Origin: Kibdelosporangium banguiense
GTDB lineage: Bacteria > Actinomycetota > Actinomycetes > Mycobacteriales > Pseudonocardiaceae
Reading direction: 5' to 3'
NCBI RefSeq assembly: GCF_017876405.1
Contig: NZ_JAGINW010000001.1
Location: forward strand, 1,191,203 to 1,255,202
DNA: 64,000 bases
Positions 54,843 to 63,917 of this stretch are shown here, one piece after another. Both the position numbers and the translations under genes were made by a program. Below the pieces are notes generated by a model. It saw nothing but the letters and a program-made list of their open reading frames with translations. It was not told the origin of the DNA and ran no database searches. The first letter of the stretch is position 1, and each line of letters opens with the position of its first letter.

Positions 54843-55972
54843 TGTGTCGAGTCGTAAGTTTCTAGGCAGTTGACTAGACTGGGTGGATGCCGAGTCCGAA
54901 GCCTGTGCCGCTGGAACTGTCCGATGAGGAGCGTCGGGTTCTGACGGGCTGGACGCGTCGTCGTATGACCGCGCAGGCGTTGGCGTTGCGGTCGCGGATT
55001 GTGCTGGAGTGTGCGAAAGATCGGTCGAACAGCGAGATTGCCGAGATTCTGGGGGTGTCGCGGGAGACGGTCCGTAAGTGGCGGGCGCGGTTTGTGCGGG
55101 ATCGGTTGGAGGGGTTGACCGATGAGCCGCGGCCGGGGGCGCCGCGCACGATCACTGACGAGCAGGTCGAGCGGGTGATCACCGCGACGCTGGAGCAGAA
55201 GCCACCGCGCAATGACACGCATTGGTCGACGCGGTCGATGGCGGCGGCCACGGACATGTCGCAGTCGGCGATCTCGCGGATCTGGCGGGCTTTCGGCTTG
55301 AAGCCGCACCTGGTGCAGACGTGGAAGCTGTCCACCGATCCGCAGTTCATCGAGAAGGTCCGGGATATCGTCGGGTTGTATCTGGACCCGCCGACGAACG
55401 CGCTGGTGCTCTGTGTCGATGAGAAATCCCAGATGCAGGCGCTGGATCGCACCGCACCGATCCTGCCGATCATGCCCACCACCCCGGCGCGGATGACCCA
55501 CGACTATGTCCGGCACGGCACTACCAGCTTGTTCGCCGCGCTGGACCTGGACAGCGGCTCGGTGATCGCCGAGCACCACCGCCGCCATCGCCACCAAGAG
55601 TTCCTGCGCTTCCTGAAAACGATCGACAAAGCCGTGCCGGCCGAGCTGGATCTGCACCTGGTCTGCGACAACTACGGCACCCACAAGACCCCTGAGGTCC
55701 AGAAGTGGCTGCTGCGCCACCCACGGTTCCAACTGCACTTCACCCCCACCAGCGGGTCCTGGCTGAACTTGGTGGAACGCTGGTTCGCCGAGCTGACCAG
55801 GCGCAAGCTGCGCCGCTCCGCTCATCGCAGCGTCGTCGAGCTCGAACGCGATGTTCGCGTCTGGATCAACGAATGGAACAAAGACCCGAAACCATTCGTG
55901 TGGACCAAGACCGCCGACGAGATCCTCGAAACACTAGCAGCCTACTGCCTACGAATTAACGACTCGGGACAC
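54842..55972 (+). mobile_element. IS630-family insertion sequence
   Basis: 1,131 bp bounded by a TA target duplication (54840-54841 and 55973-55974). The terminal inverted repeats start GTGTGTCGAGTCG on the left and GTGTCCCGAGTCG on the right (rc), with about 23 of 29 positions matching and a shared TAGGCAGT inside. One intact transposase gene fills it. The element looks recent and complete. Confidence 0.9.
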
Positions 55973-55975
55973 TAG
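54887..55975 (+). CDS. IS630-family transposase
   Basis: 362 residues. N-terminal helix-turn-helix DNA-binding region (~25-75: ALALRSRIVLECAKD, SNSEIAEILGVSRETVRKW) and a DDE catalytic domain with Asp178 (VLCVDEKSQ), Asp261 (LVCDNYGTHK) and Glu298 (SWLNLVERWF), the DDE spacing of the IS630/Tc1-mariner group. The frame runs through the right inverted repeat and stops on TAG, made from the duplicated TA plus the flanking G, so the stop depends on the target site. No frameshift is seen. Confidence 0.95.
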   Translation: MPSPKPVPLELSDEERRVLTGWTRRRMTAQALALRSRIVLECAKDRSNSEIAEILGVSRETVRKWRARFVRDRLEGLTDEPRPGAPRTITDEQVERVITATLEQKPPRNDTHWSTRSMAAATDMSQSAISRIWRAFGLKPHLVQTWKLSTDPQFIEKVRDIVGLYLDPPTNALVLCVDEKSQMQALDRTAPILPIMPTTPARMTHDYVRHGTTSLFAALDLDSGSVIAEHHRRHRHQEFLRFLKTIDKAVPAELDLHLVCDNYGTHKTPEVQKWLLRHPRFQLHFTPTSGSWLNLVERWFAELTRRKLRRSAHRSVVELERDVRVWINEWNKDPKPFVWTKTADEILETLAAYCLRINDSGH

Positions 55976-56415
55976 ACCAAAGCCATGTGCGCGATACAGA
56001 GCAATCTCCGTGACACACGGCGCACTTCACACACGACGCGCGATCAGGTCATGACAATTCTGCCGGTTGCTCGATAACCCCGTTTCGCCGTACGCTATCC
56101 ATTTTGCGTCAAATCCGACTGAAATACCGGCCTGCCACGCAGGCCGGTATCCCGCATCGCGTCCCAGCAGTCAATATCTCCGGCCTCAGCCCAGCGGCCC
56201 GCGATCCATGGCCGTCTCGACGGATGGTTGAGCATCCTCGTCGCGCGATCGCTCAGCGCAACCTTCACCTCGGCGGCAAATGTGTGGATCTGGAGATCCT
56301 GCCCGCGGCCTTCCGCCCACGCCTTCACCTGTTCTGGGTGATGCCCGCCATCGGCTCGCGCGAGAAGGATTGCCGACGGTAGAGACGGTCTCGCTCGCGA
56401 AGGAAGGTGGGGACC
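55976..56415. other. Region right of the IS with a strong hairpin and a possible relic
   Basis: About 440 bp without a clear gene. A hairpin of ATACCGGCCTG at 56124-56134 with its complement at 56140-56150 (loop CCACG) could terminate minus-strand transcripts. The minus strand of 56095-56380 encodes a plausible C-terminal fragment (VALSDRATRMLNHPSRRPW, AGDIDCWDAM) not recognised. It has no start of its own and runs into the next gene's promoter. Confidence 0.35.
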
Positions 56416-58218
56416 GTGCCACTGGACTATTCGGACAGGACGGACTTCGAGAACGCCGAGCGGGGGTTCATCGACAGGCTTGATCCCTGCATGGTCCAGG
56501 CCGCGGATGGCCGGACGATCTGGGATCTGCAGCCGTACCGTTACCTGGCCGGCGAGTGTCCGGACACGGTGAATCCGAGCCTGTGGCGACAGGCCCAGCT
56601 GTGCCTGAAGAACGGCCTGTTCAAGGTGACCGACGGTATCTACCAGGTGCGTGGGCTGGACCTTTCCAACATGACCCTCGTCGAGGGCGACACCGGGGTG
56701 ATCGTCATCGACCCGCTGGTCTCGGCCGAGACCGCGGACGCGGCGCTGGCGCTGTACCGGCGCAACCGCGGCGACTGGCCGGTCACCGCGGTGATCTACA
56801 CCCACTCGCATGCCGACCATTTCGGCGGCGTGGAAGGAGTCCTGCCCGATGGCGCTGGGGACGTGCCGATCCTGGCGCCCGAGGGGTTCCTCGGGCACGC
56901 GGTGTCGGAGAACGTCTACGCCGGAGTGGCGATGACCCGTCGCGCGGACTACATGTACGGCATGTTGCTCGACCAGAGCCCCACCGGGCAGGTCAGCACC
57001 GGCCTGGGCATCGCCACCTCCACCGGCTCGCTGGGCCTGATCCCGCCGACGGTGGACATCACCCGTACTGGCCAGGTCGAGATCGTCGACGGGGTGCGCA
57101 TCGTCTTCCAGATCACCCCGAACACCGAGGCGCCCGCGGAGATGAACTTCCACTTCCCCGACCGGCGGGCGCTGTGCATGGCAGAGAACGCCACGCACAA
57201 CCTGCACAACCTGCTCACACTGCGCGGCGCACTGGTCCGCGACCCACGGGCGTGGTCGCGCTACCTCAACGAGGCGGTCGAGTTGTTCGGCGCCGACACC
57301 GACGTCGCGTTCGCCTCGCACCACTGGCCTGTCTGGGGTACCGGCAACGTGGTGCGGTTTCTGGCCGAGCAGCGCGACCTGTACGCCTACCTGCACGACC
57401 AGACGCTGCGGCTGCTGAACACCGGGCTGACCGGCGTCGAGATCGCGGAGGACTTCACGCTGCCGCCGACGTTGGACGCTGCCTGGCACGCACGGGGTTA
57501 CTACGGCTCGGTCAGCCACAACGTCAAGGCGATCTACCAGCGCTACCTGGGCTGGTTCGATGGCCATCCCTCGTCGCTCTGGGCGCACCCGCCGCAGGCC
57601 GCCGCGACCCGCTATGTGGACGTGATCGGCGGGCAGCAGGCGGTGCGCGACAAGGCGAAGGACTATGCCGATGCCGGCGACCTCCGCTTCGCCGCCGAAC
57701 TGCTCAAGCACGCTGTGTTCGCCGATCCGAACGACGCCGCCGCCCGGGACGCCCTCGCCGAGGTCTACGACAAGCTCGGCTACGGCTGCGAGAACGCCAC
57801 CTGGCGCACTTTCTACCTGACCGGCGCCTATGAGCTGCGCCACGGCGTCAAGCCGTCACCGGTCACCACAGCCGGCATGGCGGCCGCGCTCACCGTGCAG
57901 CAACTGTTCGACAGCCTCGCGGTCCGGCTCGACGGTCCGCGCGCGGCGGCGGAATCCCTGGTCATCGACTGGCGGTTCACCGACAGCGGCACGACGGTGC
58001 GGCTGACCTTGTCCAACGGGGCGCTGATCCAGACTGAGAACCCCAAGAGCCCGGCGACGCCGGACCTGACCATCACCCTCACCGAACGGGAGCTCCTCGG
58101 CCTGCTCGCCACGCAACGGCTGGACGGGATCGACCATGACGGCGATCCCGCCGCGCTGCCCCGGCTGATGGGGCTGCTGGAGACGCCCAACGAGGCGTTC
58201 GCGGTCGTCACGCCCTAG
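56416..58218 (+). CDS. Alkylsulfatase-like metallo-beta-lactamase protein (SdsA1 type)
   Basis: 600 residues from GTG 56416 (AGGAAGG upstream). The N-terminal ~350 residues are a metallo-beta-lactamase fold with THSHADHFGG (His130, His132, Asp134, His135), AENATHNLHN and HHWPVWG supplying the metal ligands. The middle (~400-470) is the dimerisation region and the C-terminal ~130 residues an SCP-2-like domain (VRLTLSNGALIQT). This order is that of SdsA1-type alkylsulfatases, which hydrolyse alkyl sulfates such as SDS. No signal peptide is seen, so the natural substrate is unclear. Confidence 0.88.
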   Translation: MPLDYSDRTDFENAERGFIDRLDPCMVQAADGRTIWDLQPYRYLAGECPDTVNPSLWRQAQLCLKNGLFKVTDGIYQVRGLDLSNMTLVEGDTGVIVIDPLVSAETADAALALYRRNRGDWPVTAVIYTHSHADHFGGVEGVLPDGAGDVPILAPEGFLGHAVSENVYAGVAMTRRADYMYGMLLDQSPTGQVSTGLGIATSTGSLGLIPPTVDITRTGQVEIVDGVRIVFQITPNTEAPAEMNFHFPDRRALCMAENATHNLHNLLTLRGALVRDPRAWSRYLNEAVELFGADTDVAFASHHWPVWGTGNVVRFLAEQRDLYAYLHDQTLRLLNTGLTGVEIAEDFTLPPTLDAAWHARGYYGSVSHNVKAIYQRYLGWFDGHPSSLWAHPPQAAATRYVDVIGGQQAVRDKAKDYADAGDLRFAAELLKHAVFADPNDAAARDALAEVYDKLGYGCENATWRTFYLTGAYELRHGVKPSPVTTAGMAAALTVQQLFDSLAVRLDGPRAAAESLVIDWRFTDSGTTVRLTLSNGALIQTENPKSPATPDLTITLTERELLGLLATQRLDGIDHDGDPAALPRLMGLLETPNEAFAVVTP

Positions 58219-58288
58219 GCTCATTCGACCGGCCGGCATGGGCGCGAGCGGCGTCGCGGTGGTCATGGCGGTCATTTTCCGGTGTGGG

Positions 58289-60409
58289 CTAGACCGTGGT
58301 GGATGGTTCGCCGGTCTGGTCAAGGGCATAGTCGATGGCCTGGTCGGGAGTGAATCGGGTGCCGTGCTGGAAAGCCACGGTGAACTGCTCATCCCCCAGC
58401 GCGTGACGAGCGATGTGTTCGCAGTGCTCGTGGGACTGTGCCAGATACCTCACCATGGTCAGCTGGACGCCGGTCGATCGCCAGAGCGGGTCAGCTGCGC
58501 CGAGCAGCCGGGCGGCACGTGGGTACTGTCCCTCGGCTGCCGCGATCCAGCCCAGCATCTCGATGCTGTGGGCCAAGCCCCATCGGTTGGTGAACGGTTG
58601 GTCGGTGCGCAGGCCCTCGCGAACCAGCCTGTTGGCACTCTGCCGGTCGTCGGTCAGCCAGCGACTGATGGCCAGCGCCCACAGCGTCCAGGACCTGGAC
58701 AGGTGTGCGCGGGGATGCGACAGCGCGAGGCACTCCTCGCCGAGGTCGACGGCCCGCTCGGGTTCGTTGAGAGTCGCGGTCATCACGGTCAGCTGGAACA
58801 GGGCAACCCAGACGTCAGGGCTGCGGAGCCCGCGGAGGCGGCCGAGCGCGTCCTCGAGGAGCCCGACCCCGCCCGGAACGTCGTTCTGAAAGTACGTCGC
58901 CACACCGACAATCCGGGTGGCATGGGCGAGGGCCGATTCGTCGCCCAGCCGGTGCGCCAGACCGCGGCAGTCCTCAACCATCGACAGCCCCGCAGCGATG
59001 TCGGACTGCATGACGGCGAGTTCGCCGTTGAGCCACAAGGCCTTGGCCCGTGCCGAACTCGGTTGCGGATTCGACTCCAGCACCCGGTCGAGCCAGTAGC
59101 GGCCTTCGGTATGCGAGCATGAGAAAAACCAGTAGAGCCACAACGCGGCCGCGATCTCGATGCCGACCCGTGCCTGGCCGGGTTCGGTCAGGCAGAACTC
59201 CAGCGCGGCCCGCAGGTTGGCATGCTCGCACCGCAAAGCGGTGAACCACGCCAGCTCGTTCGGGCCCAGCCACTCCTGCTCCGCCCGCGTGACCATCCGG
59301 CGGTAGTGGTCGCGGTGCCGGGCGCGCATGGCCGTCTGCTGCCCGGACGAGGCCAGCCGTTCCTGGCCGTACTGGTGGATGGCCTCCAGCATCCGGTACC
59401 GCGCGCGGGTGCCGGTGTCCTCGTGGGTTCGGGTCAGGACGGACTTGTCCACCAGTCCGGCCACCAGGTCGACGACGTCCTCACGGGCGATGCCCTGGCC
59501 GCTGCAGACCGCTTCGGCCGCGTCCAGGTCGAACCCGCCAGCGAACACCGAGGCCCGGGCCCACAGCTGCTTCTCCTCGTGCGAGCACAGCGCGAAGCTC
59601 CAGTCGATCGCCGCCCGCAACGTCCGCACGCGCGGGACCGCGACGCGGCTCCCGGCGGCCAGGAACCCCAGATAGTCGTCCAGCCCATGCAGGATCTCGT
59701 TCACCGGCATGGCCCGGACCCGCAGCGCCGCCAGCTCGATGGCCAGCGGGATGCCATCCAGCCGCCGGCAGATCCGCACAATCGTGGCGCGATTGTGCGG
59801 ATCGATCACGAACCCGGGCCGGGCGACTGCGCCTCGCTCGGCGAACAACCGCACCGCTTCATGACGTGCCACGGTGCGCGGGGTCATCGGCTGTTCCGGA
59901 TCCGGCACCGGCAACGGCGGCACCTCCAGCCGGTGCTCCCCGGACGCTGCCAGGGCCTGCCGGCTGGTGGCCAGGATCCGCAGTCCGGGCGCCGCGGCCA
60001 GCAGCCTGCAGGCCAGCACCGCGCACACGTCGAGGAGGTGCTCGCAGTTGTCCAGCACCAGCAGCAGCTGTTTGTCCTGTAAGTAGTCCACCAGCATGTC
60101 CGTGGCAGACCGCTGCCCCTGCGGATAGTGGATATCCAGGACGTCGGCGAGTGCCGGGGCCAGCAGCGCGTCGTCGGTGAGTGCGGCCAGCTCGACCAGC
60201 CACACCCCATCCAGGAAGGCCCCACGTGCCTGGGCGGCCACCCGCAACGCCAGCCGGGTCTTGCCGATCCCGGCCACCCCGGTCAGCGTGACCAGCCGCG
60301 CACGCCGCAGCAACCGCGTGGCCTGGGCGGTCTCGCGCCGGCGACCCACAAAACTCGTCACCTCGCCCGGCAGATTGCCCACCAGCCAGCCTGATCCGGC
60401 GCCGGCCAT
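58289..60409 (-). CDS. LAL-type ATPase-TPR regulator lacking C-terminal HTH
   Basis: 706 residues from ATG 60409. STAND/NB-ARC-like ATPase domain: Walker A GVAGIGKT near residue 45, Walker B LLLVLDNCEHLLD near 115, LRILATSRQ and IPLAIELAALR motifs, then a long TPR-like helical region. In other LAL regulators the chain continues into a LuxR-type helix-turn-helix; here it stops at ALDQTGEPSTTV without one. The DNA-binding fragment instead lies upstream as a separate frame, with TGATG overlap. It may need a partner to bind DNA or may act by protein contacts. Confidence 0.8.
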   Translation of the reverse strand: MAGAGSGWLVGNLPGEVTSFVGRRRETAQATRLLRRARLVTLTGVAGIGKTRLALRVAAQARGAFLDGVWLVELAALTDDALLAPALADVLDIHYPQGQRSATDMLVDYLQDKQLLLVLDNCEHLLDVCAVLACRLLAAAPGLRILATSRQALAASGEHRLEVPPLPVPDPEQPMTPRTVARHEAVRLFAERGAVARPGFVIDPHNRATIVRICRRLDGIPLAIELAALRVRAMPVNEILHGLDDYLGFLAAGSRVAVPRVRTLRAAIDWSFALCSHEEKQLWARASVFAGGFDLDAAEAVCSGQGIAREDVVDLVAGLVDKSVLTRTHEDTGTRARYRMLEAIHQYGQERLASSGQQTAMRARHRDHYRRMVTRAEQEWLGPNELAWFTALRCEHANLRAALEFCLTEPGQARVGIEIAAALWLYWFFSCSHTEGRYWLDRVLESNPQPSSARAKALWLNGELAVMQSDIAAGLSMVEDCRGLAHRLGDESALAHATRIVGVATYFQNDVPGGVGLLEDALGRLRGLRSPDVWVALFQLTVMTATLNEPERAVDLGEECLALSHPRAHLSRSWTLWALAISRWLTDDRQSANRLVREGLRTDQPFTNRWGLAHSIEMLGWIAAAEGQYPRAARLLGAADPLWRSTGVQLTMVRYLAQSHEHCEHIARHALGDEQFTVAFQHGTRFTPDQAIDYALDQTGEPSTTV

Positions 60410-60969
60410 CACCGGTCCCGGCCTTCCCGTTGTCCGGCGACCCAGGCGGCGAGCTGGACGCGGGTTGTGAAGCCGAGCTTGCCCAGAATGCGTTCCACAT
60501 GGCCCTCGGCGGTGCGCTGGGCGATCACCAACCGGACGGCGATGTCCTTGTCGGACAATCCCTGCGCGACCAGCTCGGCAACCGTGAACAGCGCGCGTGT
60601 CGAGGCATCGCCCAACTGCTCCGCGACCTGCCGTCCCTCTTCCACGAGGGCCGACGCGGCGGGGACATCGCTTTGCTGCCCGGCGAGCATGCTGTCGGTG
60701 CAGAGGGCTCGGGCCCGCTCCACGGAGGGCCGCAACTGCTGGGCCAGGGCGCGGTCAAGCCAGTACCGGCCCTCGCTGAGCACTCCACCAACCTCCGCAC
60801 CGAAAGAAGACCCAGGCAGCAGGCACAACTTCAGCGTTAAGAATGCGGCAGCAGCCCGGCATGGTGGAACAGCAGGAACAGACGCAGTCTCGACAATGGC
60901 CACCAAACGCCAGCGAGACAGTGCGCCTTTCCGTGTCACCGACAGGCGATGCAAGGGCAGCGGCGTCAT
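60409..60969 (-). pseudogene. LuxR-type HTH with partial TPR, rearranged LAL copy
   Basis: Homology to the neighbouring LAL protein starts at about 60774 ([32 protein letters not shown]) and jumps straight into a LuxR-type [26 protein letters not shown] then [23 protein letters not shown]. The usual lead of the HTH (LTxREREV) is missing. ATPase and most TPR sequence are absent, so this is read as an internally deleted copy. Residues before ~66 are of unknown origin. It could still be translated as a small DNA-binding protein; its stop overlaps the ATPase gene start. Confidence 0.65.
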
Positions 60970-61028
60970 CCGAGTGTGACTGAGCGCTTCAGTTGGCCAG
61001 TTGAGCGTCGTTATTGGCCAGTCTGGAC

Positions 61029-61240
61029 TCAGCAGGGTGGCCAGTCTGTGGGTGCCGGTGCGGGCTGGACTGTGGTTGTTGTGTCGCTGGTCTGGTCGAG
61101 GGCGTAGTCGATGGCCTGGTCGGGAGTGAATCGGGTGCCGTGCTGGAAGGCCGCGATGAACTGCTCATCCCCGAGCGCGGTGCGGACCTGCTGTTCGCAG
61201 TGGTCGTGGTGGGAGGGGGCAAGGTTCCTCGGGCCGGCGT
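61029..61240 (-). pseudogene. C-terminal relic of another LAL copy
   Basis: On the minus strand the frame reads [19 protein letters not shown] then [20 protein letters not shown] and ends at TGA 61029-61031. It is over 80% identical to the last ~45 residues of the intact LAL protein at 58289. DNA identity at 61100-61180 and 58330-58400 is high, so this is a duplicated 3' end. Nothing of its upstream portion remains; the P450 leader begins at once. Confidence 0.75.
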
Positions 61241-61361
61241 CGGACTTGCTGGTCGGGCGGCCGTCGGTGGTGGGATGCGCGTCCTGACCGGCTGCCTGTT
61301 ACCTTCACCGCCGCCTGGATCCGTGTCACAGATTCCTCCGGTAATGCAAATGGAGTGCACC

Positions 61362-62585
61362 ATGACGAACCCGCAGCCATCATGCGATCCGCTCGCCGAG
61401 TCCCGGGTACCGCTATACGGGCCGCAGTTCCAGCGGAAGTCCGCAGATCTCTATGCGGAGATGCGGCGTGCACACGGGCCGGTAGCCCCCGTCCTGCTCG
61501 ACGGCGACGTGCCCGCGTGGCTGGTACTGGGCTACCGCGAGGTGCAATACGTCGTGAGCAATCCGGAGGTTTTCGGGCGCGACTCACGGCGCTGGAACGC
61601 CTGGGATCAAGTTCCGCCCGACTGGCCGTTGCTCCCGCTCATCGGGTACCAGCCCACCATGATGTTCGCCGAGGGCGCCGCGTACCAGCGGCGTGCCGAA
61701 GCGTTCAATGGCGCACTCGCCGATGTCGACCAGTTCGCCTTGGGGACGCAGGCCCAACAGGTCGCCGATCGGCTCATCGACGCGTTCGCCGGAACCGGTG
61801 AAGCGGATTTGATCACCCAGTACGCCGATGGGGTACCGCTGCCCGTCGTCGCCCAGATGATAGGCGTGCCGGAAGCGGAGACCGCCAACCTGGTCCGTGA
61901 TGTCTACAAGACGCATGCCGCCGGCGAGGGCGCGAATGACGCCTACGCGCGCGTCCGGGAGAGGGTGTGGCGGCTGGTCAAGTCCAAACGGGAGGACCCT
62001 GCCCCTGACGTCACGTCGCGGCTACTGGCCCACCCGGCCGCGCTCGCCGACGAGGAGATCACCGAGGATCTGCTCCACCTGATGAACGCAGGGCAGCTGC
62101 CCACCTCCTACTGGATCGGCAACACCCTGCGGCTGATGCTCACCGACGACCGCTTCGCGATGACCTTGTCCGGCGGACGCCGGAGCGTCGGCCAGGCGCT
62201 GAACGAGGTGCTCTGGGAGGACACGCCCACCCAGAACTTCCCGGGCCGGTTCGCCGTCCGCGACCTGCGGCTGTGCGGTCGGCAGATCCGCAAGGGCGAC
62301 CTGCTCATCCTCGGTCTTGCCGCGGCCAACCATGACCCGCTCATACGACCGGACCCTCAGATGTCGACCGGCAACCAGGCGTACATGTCTTTCAGCTATG
62401 GCGAACACCGGTGCCCGTACGCGGCCCAGGAGATCGCCAAGGTCATCGCCGAGGCCGCGATCGAGGTCCTGCTCGACCGGCTCCCGGACGTAACTCTGAC
62501 GGTACCGGCCGACGCGCTGACATGGCGGCCGTCACCGCTGTTTCGCGGCCTGTCGGCACTGCCGGTGAAGTTCACCCCGGCCTAG
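61362..62585 (+). CDS. Cytochrome P450 lacking the ExxR arginine (CYP157-like)
   Basis: 407 residues from ATG 61362 (GGAGTGCACC upstream). The haem-binding loop FSYGEHRCPY gives thiolate Cys351, with Pro where glycine usually follows. The K-helix ExxR reads EVLW (282-285), replacing Arg with Trp, and the I-helix reads NAGQLPTS (242-249) in place of AGxDTT. These departures resemble the CYP157 family found in Streptomyces, which lacks canonical ExxR. Conservon partner genes (roadblock, DUF742, GTPase) are not adjacent. Whether it binds haem normally or turns over a substrate is unknown. Confidence 0.86.
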   Translation: MTNPQPSCDPLAESRVPLYGPQFQRKSADLYAEMRRAHGPVAPVLLDGDVPAWLVLGYREVQYVVSNPEVFGRDSRRWNAWDQVPPDWPLLPLIGYQPTMMFAEGAAYQRRAEAFNGALADVDQFALGTQAQQVADRLIDAFAGTGEADLITQYADGVPLPVVAQMIGVPEAETANLVRDVYKTHAAGEGANDAYARVRERVWRLVKSKREDPAPDVTSRLLAHPAALADEEITEDLLHLMNAGQLPTSYWIGNTLRLMLTDDRFAMTLSGGRRSVGQALNEVLWEDTPTQNFPGRFAVRDLRLCGRQIRKGDLLILGLAAANHDPLIRPDPQMSTGNQAYMSFSYGEHRCPYAAQEIAKVIAEAAIEVLLDRLPDVTLTVPADALTWRPSPLFRGLSALPVKFTPA

Positions 62586-62762
62586 ATCAACCAGGTTGAT
62601 CCAGGCGGCATCGGGATGGTCGAGCAGTTCGGTAGCGACGGCCGGTCCCATTCCCGATCACGCCGGATCTGAGCAAGCTCGTCAAATGTTGAAGCGGAAC
62701 TCGACAGTGTTCCGACATGGAACAACGTAACGACGGCTCCACGAACCTATGGAGGTTTCACC

Positions 62763-63812
62763 TCATCCAGTCTCTTCGACAAGAGCCCACACACGCTTGA
62801 GCGGCACGTCACGTTGGATGTCGGCAGGCAATCTGTCGTAGTGTGCGAACATCGCCTGGAGGACGTCCTCCGAAGTCCAGACTCTTATAGTGAATCGCTG
62901 GGTAGAGAGGTACCGCCTGGCGTCCTTCGTGATCCCGCCCCAAGCCACCAGCAAGCCGTGATCAGCGCCGTGAGTGGAGATCGCACCCTGCAACTGCTGC
63001 ACAACGGGCAGACCGACCTGGCTTGCTTCGGATTTCACTTGGACGACCACTTTGGGCGAAACTAGGCCGAGTAGACCTGTACCAGCGAATATGTCAACGC
63101 CCTGATCAGGCCCTTCTGGTGAGACCTCGCAGACGTATCCAGCTGCTTCGAGGAGAGCCGCAACCAGATCAGCCAGACGATGCCCAGCGAAGTTCTCGAT
63201 CACACGGCTGGTGATCCGGTCACGGGCATAGGTCTCGACTTCGATGGCGTTCTGACTGACATCAGAGGCATCATCGTTCGGTTCAACGACCCTTGACGAC
63301 TTCACGGCACCGCGGGTGCCCGGATCAGGTTTGCCGCCCATGAGTTCGCCGAGCCGCCATGCCGCGTCGTTCCGGGACATCTCGCAGACAGTGGAGAAGG
63401 CCCCCAGCGAATACAGCAGATCTTGCTTCACCAGCGTACGAGGAACATCGGTCGCGATCCAATCGACGTCACGCCGATGACGTCTCGATGGATCTTCTTC
63501 AGCCGCCGCGTAGTAGTAGTCGCCCCGAATGCGTCCGATCGCGAGGTAGGCGGACTTGTTCTTCAGTGGCATCACAACCAGATCGTTGATCTGGATGCGA
63601 TTACGCAACGCCCACAGCTGAGCAGCGAAGTTCCGCGCCTTGCCTTGCTGAACTCCGGCTACATCCTCGGTCACGGCGGCAAGCACTGCGTCACGGTCGT
63701 TCGCGCGTGACAAATCTCGAACCTCTGCGAAACCGCCACCCGTACAGCCTTTCGCGAGCGCCCACTGCTCACGTTCCCCAGCCCGACCTGCACGTACTAG
63801 CCACGCGCGCAT
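62763..63812 (-). CDS. Mrr-like restriction endonuclease
   Basis: 349 residues. The N-terminal ~200 residues are unrecognised, with a MAWLVRAG-type start and YLAIGRIRGDYYY (similar to the N-terminal region of some Mrr-family and methyl-DNA-reader proteins). The C-terminal domain is Mrr_cat: FAGHRLADLVAALLEAAGY, GPDQGVDIFAG (Asp), VVVQVKSE (Gln-x-Lys), GLLVAWGGIT. Mrr-type enzymes cut methylated DNA. ATG 63812 is used; GTG 63818 is an alternative. No methyltransferase gene is nearby, which fits a type IV system. Confidence 0.85.
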   Translation of the reverse strand: MRAWLVRAGRAGEREQWALAKGCTGGGFAEVRDLSRANDRDAVLAAVTEDVAGVQQGKARNFAAQLWALRNRIQINDLVVMPLKNKSAYLAIGRIRGDYYYAAAEEDPSRRHRRDVDWIATDVPRTLVKQDLLYSLGAFSTVCEMSRNDAAWRLGELMGGKPDPGTRGAVKSSRVVEPNDDASDVSQNAIEVETYARDRITSRVIENFAGHRLADLVAALLEAAGYVCEVSPEGPDQGVDIFAGTGLLGLVSPKVVVQVKSEASQVGLPVVQQLQGAISTHGADHGLLVAWGGITKDARRYLSTQRFTIRVWTSEDVLQAMFAHYDRLPADIQRDVPLKRVWALVEETG

Positions 63813-63917
63813 CCACACCCCACACTCGTCATGCCTGATTGGGATCAGACGTTGAAGCGACCGTTCGGCGCCAGCATGGAGTACCAAGCGGCTGGCGACG
63901 CACGATGCGACCCGCAG

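Noticed and set aside
56095..57843. 582-residue minus-strand frame over the alkylsulfatase gene
   Set aside because: Antisense to a metallo-beta-lactamase gene with clear motifs; only its last ~95 residues lie outside that gene and are noted as a possible relic.
62586..62762. Transposase fragment between P450 and Mrr genes
   Set aside because: A short minus-strand frame looks vaguely transposase-like, but it is too short and lacks motifs or inverted repeats.
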